From contig NC_031502.1 in the NCBI RefSeq assembly GCF_000237925.1, forward strand, positions 43,773,975 to 43,837,974: 64,000 bases of DNA, in the 5' to 3' direction. The DNA comes from Schistosoma mansoni (taxonomy: Eukaryota; Platyhelminthes; Trematoda; Strigeidida; Schistosomatidae). Position numbers and translations under genes: made by a program. The notes under the pieces are model-generated. The model saw only the letters and a program-made list of their open reading frames with translations. It was not told where the DNA came from and did no database searches. This document shows positions 38,149 to 45,193 of this stretch, in pieces (within the stretch, counting starts at the first letter, position 1; each line of letters starts with the position of its first letter).

Positions 38149-41114
38149 TTGTATTTCTTTGTTTGTTTGCAATAGATGGTTAATAATTATAAGCTGCTTT
38201 TGGTACGCACGACGAAAGCAAAGTAGAATTTATCATGAGTTTAAGTGATCTGTCGAGATTAGATAAATTTTCGAATCTCTTGAAGAAATATGGAAAGAAA
38301 TCGAACACTTAAAAGCTACTTTGTTCTAATAGAAAGTTAACGCTAAGGCTGTGGTTATATAGACCATTATTGAATACTATTGTGTGTAGTTTGTAAGTAA
38401 TATATATTCCATAGTATACACTTTGATTTATTTCCTACCATAACATTATTAGCCTGCTTATATTAAAAGTATTGTATTGGCTATTCCAGTGTAAATAGGT
38501 TAAAAAAATATGATAGAAGTTCTGAAAATTATTGACTATCTAAAGAAATTGTAATGATTTCATCTGGTAAAATTTACAGTTACGTTATATATTGTGCTTG
38601 GCTTTTAGCTGTATGACACTTTCAACTTTTTATCCATTGTCCATAAAATACCGTTTTTTTAATCAAAAATTAATTTCTCCTCTGTTATTTCTCACTGTAA
38701 TAGGTTGATGCACTCCATTGTTATTCTTGTAAATTCTTTTAAACAAATCATACGTTGACAATACAATTATTCTTAACTTATCAACATATTTAATATATTC
38801 TGATCTTATTAGCGATGTAAATCAACTATTACTAATGATCCAGTTTCACTGTTATTCTAAGTTACTTTTAAAAGAAACATACTGGTTTTATTTAATCATT
38901 GTGTTTGGTTGTTTTTAGACTTAATTCTTTTCTCTCCTAAATGTTTAGTTTTTAAACGTCTTCCCCAAAAAAAGTGGTGATATATAAACTAGGGTTTGTA
39001 ACAATATATAGTGTATTTGTATTCATGAACTCAATGGATAAATAGAAATTCGAATAAGGTGTTTAAATTAATTCTTAATTAAGTGTTTCCTTCAATTTCT
39101 TCATAACAAATCATTTCCGGGCATTTGTTGTTTATTTAGTTGTGTTGTTTTCTCTTCTATAATTTGATGTGTTTCTTTCGACGAAAAAGAGTTGTTGATG
39201 TGTTTCACATTGTTTAATTAATGAATTAACCTTTAAACTGCATCGTCATTTTAGTTTTATTCATTGTTGTAATTCAACGTCATGAATGCTTTGTTATTAA
39301 TCGAGTTTATAAACAAACATTTATTATACCATCTCTCAATTTATACTACATCTGTATGCTGTGATTTATTTTTTTACATTTCAGGGGAGTTGTCGTTGGT
39401 ACACTACTTGGAACTATGTTATTGATTATAACATTCGGCTCGACTATATACTGCTGTTTTCGTTGTAAACGTCGGAAAGAGAGAGAATCATTGAATGTTC
39501 CAAGTGCACAATTTACATCACCTCTAGATCCAGTGTACAAACCGGTAAGCAAATCCAGAAGTTTGTCCGAGTCTAGTGACTCTTCGACTGTAGAGAACCA
39601 GCCATTAAATTCTGGGGTAAGGTGTTATTCGTATTTGTGACGCAAGAGATTTAAGCATATGGTGTGCTGTATGTGTGTGTGTGTGGTTATACGCACGAAA
39701 TGCTCCTTGGCTAACCAATCGTCCATTTAAAAATTTGAGTTTTCTGTTGACACCTTTTCTATGTTTTTTTTAGTTTACCACTTTAGTCAACTATATTCTT
39801 TTATTGTAATCGATTTTGATTTACATTCATCGACTTAGGAAGCTTACTAGAAATATAACTTATAACTTCAGAATATCTAATGAAAATCATGGATAAAATG
39901 TTTTTATCGTGTCAGCTATTTTTTGTTGTCCAGCACCCCACAACAATCTAGCTGCGAGATATCCGACTTTGGCTCTTTATCTTAGGCAGTGTTCAACGTA
40001 ATGTGGGTAGAATCTCATCTTAATATTCGATTCTTCTATGAGTGATTTAGTTTTCTCACATAAACTAGTTACGTTACTTGTTAGATTTGCTACAATCTTC
40101 TTTTGATTAATTCCAAACGAATTTATCTTACTGAATGAGGTTTTCAAACAAACCAAATGAAATGTCAAACTATTCCTCATCCAAGAACTAAGTACAATAT
40201 TAATTGAATGGAGTTATAATGGAAAGATTTTTAAGGGCTACTGCGCAGCAGATTGAAAACACAGTTACAGTTTTTGTTTATACAGTAAATTACTCATAAA
40301 TTTTAAGAACAGGCCGATGAGTGAAACTGTAGTCTTCATTTTCCATAATAGCTAGGAATAAATTTCACTTAGATTTAAGTTTTTTGATGTGTTCTTTGTT
40401 GTTGCTATTTTTATTTTTCATTTTCTGTTGTATCTATCTACTGTTAGTACTTCCTATACATCAGTTAACTATTACAACGATCTTTTTTATGTTAAATATG
40501 GGTGATTTGAGCAACTTTACATTTTAGATTTTGTAACACATCAAACACTTGGCACAATGATCCATGTAGATTCACTTGTTTTAACCTGGTATTTATAGTA
40601 AAACATATTAGTCGTCCCTTTATATACTTTATTGAAGAGCTTCTTTGCTTTGATTTATTAGAATCAATATCCTGTAGTCAATCCAACTTCTGTGCCTCCT
40701 GGTTATCCTGTTTATCCATATCCTCCAAACGGACAATACGTTGGCTATCCACAGAATGTTGATGTCCCTTTTGCACCTGTACCACCAGCACTTCCAACAA
40801 ACATGACCGGAGAAGCTGGATCTAGTTGGGGAGTAGAGACTAATCTGCCCTATCCAACCACTCGACCAGATTTCCCACCCCCTCCCTATCCAGGTGCTTC
40901 AATTTCAAATGCTGAAGTTCATGCTAGCGCTCCGAGGTATATTTGGTCACTGTAATCATTATAAATCTTTATGCTAACAAAATCAAGTTATTGTCTTTTT
41001 TTAAGGAAAAAAAGTCTTGTTTTATCATGATAAACCATCCATATAAGGGGACGGTTTTGTTAACGAAATCTCACATTTCGTATGCTAGTAAATAAGCACT
41101 GCTAATCAACCAAG

Positions 41115-41161
<47 letters not shown>

Positions 41162-41618
41162 CATTTTCTTATTGGTTGTTTGAGCCTTCCCGTTGATGTT
41201 TAGGAGTGAAATTGAGCAGTCTCATATTGACATATGTACATCCTGTATGGATCGTCTCAATATTGCCTGAGGTCACAAACACTATAAGCAGAGATGGATG
41301 GTGGCTAGCAGTGGAATCCAGGACGCGCGTTTCATCCTATTTGGAACTCGCCAGCTGGATGTACCTGCATATATATATATATATATATATATATAGTTGG
41401 AATATTTTTAGCTACTTTAGTATAACCGAATATATAAATAATGAATGAAGATCGACATGTGGCTGAATTCATCGTTTGTTTGTACAAGGCTTCATTCAAA
41501 TTTCACTGTTAAAAATGAATTCATTCATTTCTCAATCCTTTTCATCATATTTGTTTTTTTTTTGATTAATTTCATTTTTCTCATATTTTGTAGTTCAACA
41601 TGGATGACAAAGAGTTGA
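15662..41618 (+). CDS. Shisa-like / STMC6-type single-pass membrane adaptor, seven coding exons
   Basis: Predicted 303-residue type I membrane protein, joined from seven exons whose phases all agree (1, 2, 1, 2, 0, 2). Residues 1-17 form a signal peptide. Residues 18-63 are basic. Residues 64-81 are Ala/Gly-rich ([18 protein letters not shown]). Residues 99-145 hold six cysteines in the pattern C-C-CC-CC, with an NST glycosylation site at 108. Residues 152-173 form the transmembrane helix, followed by CCFRCKRRK (stop-transfer, possible palmitoylation). The cytosolic tail is rich in Pro and Tyr, with PPPY at 277-280, a WW-domain ligand type. Six ectodomain cysteines plus one helix plus a PPxY tail is the known layout of STMC6 proteins (Shisa, CYYR1, WBP1/VOPP1, nematode CX module). 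These act as adaptors in trafficking and receptor control. The exact subfamily is inference. Introns of 0.7-9.9 kb are full of retroelements. Confidence 0.75.
16466..16765 (-). pseudogene. C-terminal segment of the RTE LINE protein
   Basis: Starts [20 protein letters not shown] and continues through [11 protein letters not shown] and MTWCRGM, the usual C-terminal block of schistosome RTE proteins. It joins the main RT frame only across the solo LTR at 16777-17203 and a frame change. Confidence 0.85.
16777..17203 (+). mobile_element. Solo LTR nested in the RTE LINE
   Basis: A 427-bp insertion splits the RTE coding sequence. It begins TGTTATA and ends TATAACA, a perfect 7-base terminal inverted repeat, and is flanked by the 5-bp duplication GACAC (16772-16776 and 17204-17208). 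Removing it and one GACAC restores the RTE junction expected from related copies. No internal retroelement sequence is present, so this is a solo LTR left by recombination. TATAAAAACCC near 16979 hints that the LTR reads on the plus strand. It is younger than the RTE copy. The parent LTR family is not identified, and it does not look like the LTR at 4496-5150. Confidence 0.9.
17170..18945 (-). pseudogene. RTE LINE reverse transcriptase frame
   Basis: 591 codons on the minus strand. The N-terminal linker ([22 protein letters not shown]) leads into reverse transcriptase with [37 protein letters not shown] (first catalytic Asp), [18 protein letters not shown] and [13 protein letters not shown] (catalytic YADD intact). 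Then comes the thumb, with [13 protein letters not shown]. The last roughly 65 codons are out of the ancestral frame and run into the solo LTR. It was part of an endonuclease-RT polyprotein used for target-primed copying. As it stands it is not a complete protein. Confidence 0.9.
19068..19943 (-). pseudogene. RTE LINE apurinic-type endonuclease frame
   Basis: 291 codons on the minus strand. [12 protein letters not shown] marks the N-terminal strand of the exonuclease-endonuclease-phosphatase fold. [35 protein letters not shown] and TQIDHIAIS plus SDHALV are the expected catalytic blocks. It ends at a stop (LLFSG) before the linker to RT, so endonuclease and RT are no longer one protein in this copy. 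Confidence 0.9.
20175..20633 (-). mobile_element. E element copy E1 (non-autonomous, RTE-tailed), 3' end short
   Basis: Matches the complete copies at 45891-46406 and 57838-58349 over most of its length, in reverse orientation. It lacks the last piece before the tail, going almost directly from the GGGCTGTGATACTGCCCGGG block to ATTTATTT. It sits immediately beyond the 5' end of the RTE LINE, in the same orientation. Confidence 0.8.
20858..22152 (+). mobile_element. RTE-clade LINE fragment (SR3/Perere-3-like), 5' truncated
   Basis: Starts inside reverse transcriptase ([19 protein letters not shown]) and runs to the 3' end. Blocks seen are [23 protein letters not shown] at 21080-21150, [20 protein letters not shown] at 21247, [17 protein letters not shown] at 21370 (catalytic Asp pair present), [14 protein letters not shown] at 21720, and the [21 protein letters not shown] C-terminus near 22050-22110. 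It ends in GTAAGTAAGTAA, a short tandem tail typical of RTE. Several frame breaks make it non-functional. It is a different subfamily from the RTE at 16300-20170. Confidence 0.85.
22153..23561. other. Unassigned intron 1 sequence
   Basis: No recognised gene. A minus-strand open frame of about 75 codons at 22480-22710 and another at 22695-22958 (with WYHIVCTNL, faintly like a PHD finger) look more protein-like than random, but I cannot name them. They may be transposon debris. Confidence 0.35.
23562..23679 (+). CDS. Host STMC6-like gene, coding exon 2 (basic linker)
   Basis: Follows acceptor ATTCCTTGTAG and ends at donor GTACGTGAG. It completes the codon split from exon 1 (G|AT, Asp) and reads [17 protein letters not shown], then a Ser/Arg-rich stretch to SRRSG, ending in phase 2. 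The exon is 118 nt. The fit of both phases is the main support, since the peptide itself is low in conserved motifs. Confidence 0.7.
24373..24620 (+). mobile_element. E element fragment E2
   Basis: Matches the middle and 3' part of the E family (ACCTAGGGGAGTTGG, GGCTACCATGGGACTG, GGATTAGACCTCTAGGTC, GGGCAGTATC). Both ends are missing. Confidence 0.75.
24730..25125 (-). mobile_element. RTE LINE fragment, endonuclease-RT linker region
   Basis: Close by eye to 18600-18965 of the minus-strand RTE LINE (for example CACAGATTGTTTCAGTCAC and TTGGTAGAACTTCC-like blocks, the ACCACTAGGCTTCTCGGTC block, and GTGCTTACAAGCGGGACG). It is a second, shorter and more decayed copy of that family in intron 2. 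Confidence 0.75.
25126..27893. other. Intron 2 remainder, AT-rich
   Basis: No gene recognised. It holds a short (TA)n run at 25581-25597 and a tRNA-like repeat near 26500-26600. The rest appears unique or too diverged to classify. Confidence 0.4.
26500..26600 (-). repeat. Possible tRNA-derived SINE fragment
   Basis: On the minus strand GTGGCTTAGTGATTAAAGGG resembles an RNA polymerase III A box. About 40 bases on, TTCGAACCCCGCC resembles a weakened B box. No tRNA fold is supported, so this is a repeat and not a tRNA gene. Confidence 0.35.
27894..28003 (+). CDS. Host STMC6-like gene, coding exon 3 (Ala/Gly-rich segment)
   Basis: Follows acceptor TTTGATACAG and ends at a consensus donor, GTAAGT. 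It completes the exon 2 codon (CT|A, Leu) and reads [36 protein letters not shown], ending in phase 1. Nematode CX-module proteins carry a similar Gly/Ala patch just before their cysteine module, which supports the family call. Whether this patch is membrane-associated is unclear. Confidence 0.75.
28238..28410 (-). mobile_element. E element fragment E3 (5' part)
   Basis: Carries the 5' third of the E family on the minus strand (GGCCGAGAGTGGGGAGA, CCTCTGTCAGGGAAGTCC, ACGAAAAGCGAATGTCC). The middle and 3' tail are absent. Confidence 0.75.
28790..29110 (+). mobile_element. S element copy S1 (tRNA-like core plus hammerhead)
   Basis: Contains the AGTGGAGTTC start of the S core, GACATTAACGCCGTTGGATTCCGGCTC, a tRNA-like stretch with B box GGGCTCGATTCCC, then GGTCGTGGATGCGCACC, a hammerhead motif, and the tail ACAATCTCCACAAACCCC. 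It lies in intron 3. The left end is not resolved, and the inverted left arm seen in S5 and S6 is not visible here. Confidence 0.7.
28986..29043 (+). ncRNA. Hammerhead ribozyme motif in S1
   Basis: Core reads CTGAGGA, then a stem II segment (GTCC...GAAC, one mismatch), then GAAAC and GGCTGTC before the cleavage position. The core keeps the invariant bases (CUGANGA, GAAA, GUC), with G at the tolerant position 7. Stem I pairing is poor, so activity is doubtful. Confidence 0.55.
29352..29523 (+). CDS. Host STMC6-like gene, coding exon 4 (six-cysteine ectodomain)
   Basis: Follows acceptor AATCTCTTATAG and ends at donor GTATGTC. It completes T|AT (Tyr) and encodes residues 94-150 plus two bases. 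All six ectodomain cysteines lie here: VCEG, FLCPD, YCCWD, ACCSYD, plus the NST glycosylation sequon. An open frame runs past the donor, but the phase needed by exon 5 (phase 2) is given only by the GTATGT donor. Confidence 0.85.
29905..30335 (-). mobile_element. SR3/Perere-3-like RTE LINE, 3' fragment
   Basis: Read on the minus strand it gives [17 protein letters not shown] and a following L.DGLC...NR segment, matching the C-terminus of the LINE at 20858-22152. It is more decayed than that copy. Confidence 0.75.
30395..31960 (+). mobile_element. RTE LINE copy (RTE-B) with internal loss, interrupted by a histone H3 insertion
   Basis: 30395-31015 reads as the RTE endonuclease-RT linker ([32 protein letters not shown]) and the start of RT ([20 protein letters not shown]), with stops and frame changes. 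At about 31019 it jumps to the C-terminal region ([20 protein letters not shown]), so most of RT is missing. The C-terminal part is interrupted at 31145-31544 by a histone H3 insertion and resumes to a 3' end near 31960. The 3' part is nearly identical to 44585-45090. Confidence 0.8.
31145..31544 (-). pseudogene. Truncated histone H3 retro-insertion joined to an RTE/E tail
   Basis: Minus-strand frame 31496-31145 encodes histone H3 from its Met through residue about 117 (KRV); the last 18 or so residues are missing. Against canonical H3 it shows A1T, A25T, R49H, M90S and G102S. Tail lysines 4, 9, 14, 18 and 23 are kept. The 48 bases beyond the start codon, read on the plus strand, are AAATCAGATGAGATTTG...ATGTATCTG, the 3' tail of the RTE/E family. 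The whole 400-bp block is flanked by GAAGGAAGTTA (31134-31144 and 31545-31555), and a related RTE copy near 44690 has the unoccupied site. The polarity given by the tail is plus, so the copied RNA was antisense to H3. It is not a functional histone gene. Confidence 0.9.
31962..33535 (-). mobile_element. SR3/Perere-3-like RTE LINE, decayed, minus strand
   Basis: On the minus strand it reads, in order, a linker ([40 protein letters not shown]) at 32998-32759, RT start ([38 protein letters not shown]) at 32746-32513, and the catalytic region ([20 protein letters not shown], with KDD where active copies have ADD) at 32222-31980. 33000-33535 covers the endonuclease end and linker. Multiple frame breaks. 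It abuts RTE-B at its 3' end and S2 at its 5' end. Confidence 0.8.
33555..33745 (+). mobile_element. S element copy S2
   Basis: TTCCGGCTCGGAGTAGTCTAG resembles the S core's tRNA-like A-box region. A weakened B-box region follows, then GGTCGTGGATGCGCACTA, a hammerhead motif, and a diverged end (GTTGACTTATAATTTCAATAG). It is 5' truncated and lies in intron 4. Confidence 0.7.
33647..33704 (+). ncRNA. Hammerhead ribozyme motif in S2
   Basis: GCGCACTA then CTGAGGA, stem II GTCC/GGAC with loop TATACTG, GAAAC, GGCCGTC and CAGTGCTTCC. All invariant core bases are present, with G at tolerant position 7. Stem I pairs GCACU with AGUGC, leaving an A-C mismatch beside the core. Stem III is only A-U plus C-G closing a GGCC loop, as in natural schistosome hammerheads. 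Confidence 0.7.
34245..34415. repeat. Dispersed repeat with nested hairpin
   Basis: 34335-34353 (TAAGATGGTGGTTAGAGGT) pairs with 34393-34414. Inside the loop AAACCTGGGTCCAGGGTTT forms a second small hairpin. The left part shares block order with 7173-7250. Family unknown. Confidence 0.6.
34812..35011. other. Assembly gap of 200 N
   Basis: Exactly 200 N bases, probably a placeholder of unknown true size, inside intron 4 of the host gene. Missing sequence could hold an exon, but the exon 4 to exon 5 phases already agree without one. Confidence 0.99.
38101..38144. repeat. (CT)n(AT)n microsatellite
   Basis: Nine CT units followed by about thirteen AT units. Confidence 0.95.
39385..39544 (+). 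CDS. Host STMC6-like gene, coding exon 5 (transmembrane helix)
   Basis: Follows acceptor TTTTTTACATTTCAG. The first G completes AT|G (Met151). [20 protein letters not shown] is the membrane helix. [14 protein letters not shown] is the stop-transfer with cysteines that could be palmitoylated, then [17 protein letters not shown]. It ends in phase 0 at GTAAGC. A second in-phase donor lies 72 nt further on. Confidence 0.85.
39545..39616 (+). CDS. Alternative 24-codon extension of exon 5
   Basis: The frame stays open past the GTAAGC donor at 39545 and meets another good donor, GTAAGG, at 39617, also in phase 0. The extra residues [24 protein letters not shown] are serine-rich and would sit in the cytoplasmic tail just before the proline-rich region. 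Either donor joins exon 6 in frame. Which one is used cannot be told from sequence. Confidence 0.5.
39672..39685. repeat. (TG)n microsatellite
   Basis: About seven TG units in intron 5, 56 bases after the alternative donor of exon 5. Confidence 0.9.
40662..40936 (+). CDS. Host STMC6-like gene, coding exon 6 (proline/tyrosine-rich tail)
   Basis: Follows acceptor TGATTTATTAG in phase 0. It encodes [20 protein letters not shown] and on, with a PPPY motif in [11 protein letters not shown]. It ends in phase 2 at donor GTATAT. If that donor is not used, the frame continues RYIWSL to a stop at 40955. The composition (Pro, Tyr, Gly) matches cytoplasmic tails of Shisa, WBP1 and VOPP1 proteins, whose PPxY motifs bind WW domains. 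Confidence 0.85.
41118..41158. repeat. (TA)n microsatellite
   Basis: About twenty TA units just before the hammerhead repeat copy HA. Confidence 0.95.
41308..41368 (-). ncRNA. Schistosome-type hammerhead ribozyme, decayed core (copy HA)
   Basis: On the minus strand: ACATCCAG, then CTGGCGA (ancestral CTGATGA), stem II GTTC...GGAT, GAAAC, GCGCGTC, CTGGATTCC. Stem I ATCCAG/CTGGAT is perfect. Invariant A6 is replaced and U7 changed, so catalysis should be lost. Confidence 0.75.
41369..41395. repeat. (TA)n microsatellite
   Basis: About thirteen AT units directly after the hammerhead, at the same place as in copy HB. Confidence 0.95.
41594..41618 (+). CDS. Host STMC6-like gene, coding exon 7 (last seven codons), tentative
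   Basis: Acceptor CTCATATTTTGTAG gives AG|T (Ser296), then STWMTKS without the first Ser counted, and TGA at 41616. The phase agrees with the exon 6 donor. A candidate poly(A) signal AATAAA lies at 42160. The alternative is read-through of exon 6 to the stop at 40955. Support is phase and splice-site quality only. Confidence 0.5.
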
Positions 41619-43590
41619 ATTATTTTTCAAATTCCTATCATTCGAAGATGTTGTTATCAGTAAAATATGAAAGATGAGAAGATTCGCTCCTAGTATTATT
41701 ATTATTATTATTACTATTATGGATGGTATTCAACAATCTTTGTCTATTAATTATTTGTTATATGTATATTTTTTCCCATCGATTATGTTTATTTCTCAAG
41801 TTTTTCCATGTTTGAGGTTGTCTTGTTTGATATTGTTTTGTTTGTTTTTTTGCTTCCGTTTTCTAATGAATTCTTTTTGGTTGTTGTCGTTGCATTTTAA
41901 GCACATTTATTTTGCGTATGGTTTATTTATCTCATTTTTGTTGTGTTTGTTTTATATAATAAGTTATTTCCTTCCTTGTTCTCATTATATTTATATCAGT
42001 TTATTTTTCCAAATGAGTTCTGTTTATTCATTCAGCTATTTTTTCTCTATTATAAAAAGGATTTGATGATTAGTTTGTTCATGAAACAATGAAGACATGA
42101 TAACAGCTTCTTCTCCTCACATACGGTCTCATTTTTCTTGTTACCTTTACAAATGGTTCAATAAATTGGAAATTAATTAACACTTAGATACCTGAAATGA
42201 TGCTGTTGGACAATCAGAAATTATCATCATTAATTCTTTTTTATTTTACCTTTGTTTTTATTTATGCATATAAACTTATGTGTTCAAATATTGTTTATTG
42301 TGGTGTTCTTTCCTTTCTTTATTGCTTTTATAGTTTCACCAAATATTCATTCATATTACATTCATTAATATAAGTTTTTTTTACTGTCACTCTACCAGTT
42401 TAACTACTGCTACCCTATTTATTACTAATTAAACTTTATTGTATTTTTATTCAGTTCGTTGTGTTTGGTTGTTCACTTGTTTCTGTTCCGCAAATAAAGA
42501 GATTTACGTTGAACAACTCAGAATGAAAAAAAATCCTTGCACAATTATCAATCAGTTGTTCATTATTTTTTTTAATTTGTATTTTTGCTTTATTAAGATA
42601 AGTTTTATTAAATAATATTTCACCAAAAAAAAACTTTTTTCTGCTTATTCCAATAATTGAGTGGGTTGATTACTCTGTATATTTGCAAGTTTCCGTTAAC
42701 ACATGAATCAGTGAACCTATGATCTCCTCACAAACACCTCAGTTCATCGATTATCAACATTATTTTTTTAGTTTACCTTGGGTCTTACACTTTCCATTCT
42801 TGATATGCGTCTGTCCTCCCATCATATTCATTACTACAGAAATAACTCATGCACAATCTCGGAATACACAATCAGTGTATAGGGTGAAAATTTAATATAT
42901 CTTTACCAAAATAGTTGTATGATTGAATCAAATCTCGTAATTAGACTATGTTGTTTTACTTAGACAGGAATTAGTCCTTTAGAAGTATTCAACTTTTTAT
43001 TTCCTAAACTTTGGTCCTGATCGAAATTATCAACTAGTGTAAGAATCTGCTGTTGGAAATCAATTTCAGTTTGACTATGTTAGTAATAACATACATGTTC
43101 ATGAAAGTGGTCCAAATCCGACAAGGGACATCAGCTCCCTTAAAATCGCATGCATATGTAGCTGATTGCCGACTAGCACAGTCTAGGACTTGTTAGTTGT
43201 CTTGAAACGCCTAATATGTCCCATTTTTTATTTTTGTTTACATAAGGTATTGATTCCAAAGCTAGATGATAGTCGAATAAGTAATTAAGTTACAGTAAAA
43301 CAAAGTTATTCACACCAGTCTCTCTAAGAAACCACCGCTACCGGAATACTTCTTATATGTTGCAGTATTAACCAGAAGTGATTTTGTGTATTATTGCAGT
43401 TAGGTTGTTGTTGGTTCCATCTTTTCAGTGTTTTGATTGGACGCTTATCAATATATATACGAGGAAAGTAACTTTATCTCCGGTTTCTTCTGACAATGAT
43501 CTTCAATCCTTTGCATCGACAGTGTTACTTTCACAATAGTAACTTTTAATAAAATACCTGTATCAATAGTTAAACGTAATACTTTTAAAC
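41619..43590. other. 3' flank of the host gene, AT-rich intergenic
   Basis: Probably 3' UTR and intergenic DNA. It contains an (ATT)n run at 41694-41716 and AATAAA at 42160. The 130-codon open frame at 41674-42066 is T-rich and hydrophobic and looks like a chance product of composition. Confidence 0.5.
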
Positions 43591-43687
43591 TACCTGAATG
43601 TCTTGTGATGATTCCTGGTATCTGTAAATAGATAATAATGTAAGATATCAATAATAGAAGTTGGGGAAGTACTAAAATTTGGGTTAC

Positions 43688-43821
43688 TTCCAAGATTCAT
43701 TTGGTCATTTTTCGTCTTAAACTCTCCTTGAATAGGCAAGTCTATATAACTTATAGTCTTAATGAAATTTTGGCCGCCCTGGGATTTGCTGCCAGCTACT
43801 ATGAAATCTAAAATACGCATC
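43688..43821 (-). CDS. Candidate exon of an unrecognised minus-strand gene
   Basis: On the minus strand, acceptor GAAATTTGTCATAG leads into MRILDFIVAGSKSQGGQNFI, KTISYIDLPIQGEFKTKNDQ, MNLG, then donor GTAACC. Its entry phase matches the possible donor (GTAAAA) at the end of the upstream exon 45198-45593. A 28-nt piece at 43594-43621 with good borders could follow it. Function unknown. Confidence 0.35.
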
Positions 43822-44394
43822 CTATGACAAATTTCAAACAGAAAGAAAACTAAGTGTGAATTGTTAAAATGTACTGCATTCAGTTATGGTGTCTTTTTTT
43901 AAATGTGCGAATGGGGGGATAAGGATGAACTCCACTCTCATTCTCAATTTTGACCCTGCACCTGGTGATCAGTCAAAATCAGGCGGGAATGATTATTTAC
44001 ACTATCGTTATGCATGATGGAGAGTGTGTTTCGTTTTTGCTAGCTTACATGAAAAATGTAAATTTTTCTACAGTGAAAATACCACCCCATCATGCTACTG
44101 AGGTGTCGAGTTTAGCGCAGTCAGTCATAATGGAAGAAAAACTACAGCATAGCAAAAGACTTCCCTCCGATTAATTCTGTAGTATAAATTGTTCCGAAAT
44201 ATCTACAATTGAATGACTAAATAAACTAAAACTACCTCAATTACTGACTACGATACACTTAAATGGCTTGAAAATGTTCATTCCTAGCAATGGAAACAAT
44301 TTGAATTATTTAATCAATCAGACAATACAGTCGAACCTAAGCATCAACACAAACTAAGAATAGGGAGTGAAGCAGTCGAACACCTCGACGAGTA
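43822..44394. other. Unassigned DNA before the RTE fragment
   Basis: A 75-codon plus-strand open frame at 43950-44174 matches nothing I know. The rest shows no clear feature. If the minus-strand gene is real, this is part of its intron. Confidence 0.35.
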
Positions 44395-45112
44395 TACTGC
44401 ACAACAGTTTGTTCTCTTTTACTTGATGGCTGTGAAACGTGACCATTAAGGGTAGAGGATAACCGTAAGTTACTAGTATTTGACCACAAATGCCTTAGAA
44501 ATATTGCTCGCATCTTCTGGGATCACCGGGTAAGTAATAGTGAGGTTAGACACAGGGTATTAAGGACTGATGGTAAATCAGTTAATGAGGTTGTGAATCT
44601 TCATCGACTGAAATGATTGGGCCGCGTGTTATGTATGTCTGAACACCGATTACCACGATATGCAATGCTGACTAGTGTTGGAGACGGATGGAAGAAAGTT
44701 AGGGGTGGCCAAATCAAAACGTGGCATCAGTCCTTGAAATCACTAACTTGTGGTGTGAGCCATGTTTGTAGATGCAGAGTACTTGATTGAGATCTGTGCG
44801 ACTATGGTAACCAATGGTTGGAGACTGTGGGTGAAATGGCTGAGAATCGATGACAATGGAATAGGTGTACACAGTCTTTGTCTTTCTGTAGACTGTGAGG
44901 TTGAAATTACTTTATAGCTTTCTTTTTACGAACTAGTTCTTTTTCTCTGTATCATATCCTTTTATGCAATCTTTCTTCTATATATTCCTACCATCGAAGT
45001 AACTACTTCTATGAATGTGATGTCCATCTTGTTGTGCTAATGAGGTGTGGCAACTTTAACCGATGCGTGTATGTGCCTGGTCCTACGTTGTAAGTGACTG
45101 ACTGACTAGGCA
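44395..45112 (+). mobile_element. RTE LINE 3' fragment, same subfamily as RTE-B, with unoccupied H3 site
   Basis: Reads the RTE C-terminus: LLLDGCE, then a frame with KLLVFDHKCLRNIARI and [25 protein letters not shown], then [20 protein letters not shown]. The 3' end is a TGACTGACTGACTA tail. It is nearly identical to RTE-B from its VNEVVN block on. At 44690-44700 it shows GAAGAAAGTTAGGGG where RTE-B holds the histone insertion. It is 5' truncated and inactive. Confidence 0.85.
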
Positions 45113-45193
45113 TTTAGTGTTCTTCAAGTTTTACAGTCGACAGGCTAGATGATTCTGCAGATAAATAAAAGTATTTTACGGATTCGTGTCTTT

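Larger units (their letters stand above)
33746..39384. other. Remainder of intron 4, AT-rich
   Basis: No gene recognised. It holds a hairpin repeat near 34.3 kb, the assembly gap, microsatellites and a dispersed-looking block around 35870-36240 that I cannot name. Short open frames here are AT-driven. Confidence 0.5.
41171..41580 (-). repeat. Hammerhead-bearing repeat, copy HA
   Basis: About 400 bp nearly identical in block order to 49901-50345, including TGATGTTTAGGAGTGAAATT, the hammerhead block, a (TA)n run, TTTTAGCTACTTTAGTATAAC and AATTCATCGTTTGTTTGTAC. It occupies most of intron 6 of the host gene and ends about 13 bases before exon 7. The hammerhead strand is minus. It resembles the schistosome Sm-alpha type. 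Confidence 0.7.

Noticed and set aside
41674-42066. 130-codon hydrophobic open frame after the host gene
   Set aside because: Strongly T-rich, with no conserved pattern; typical of composition-driven frames in 3' flanks.
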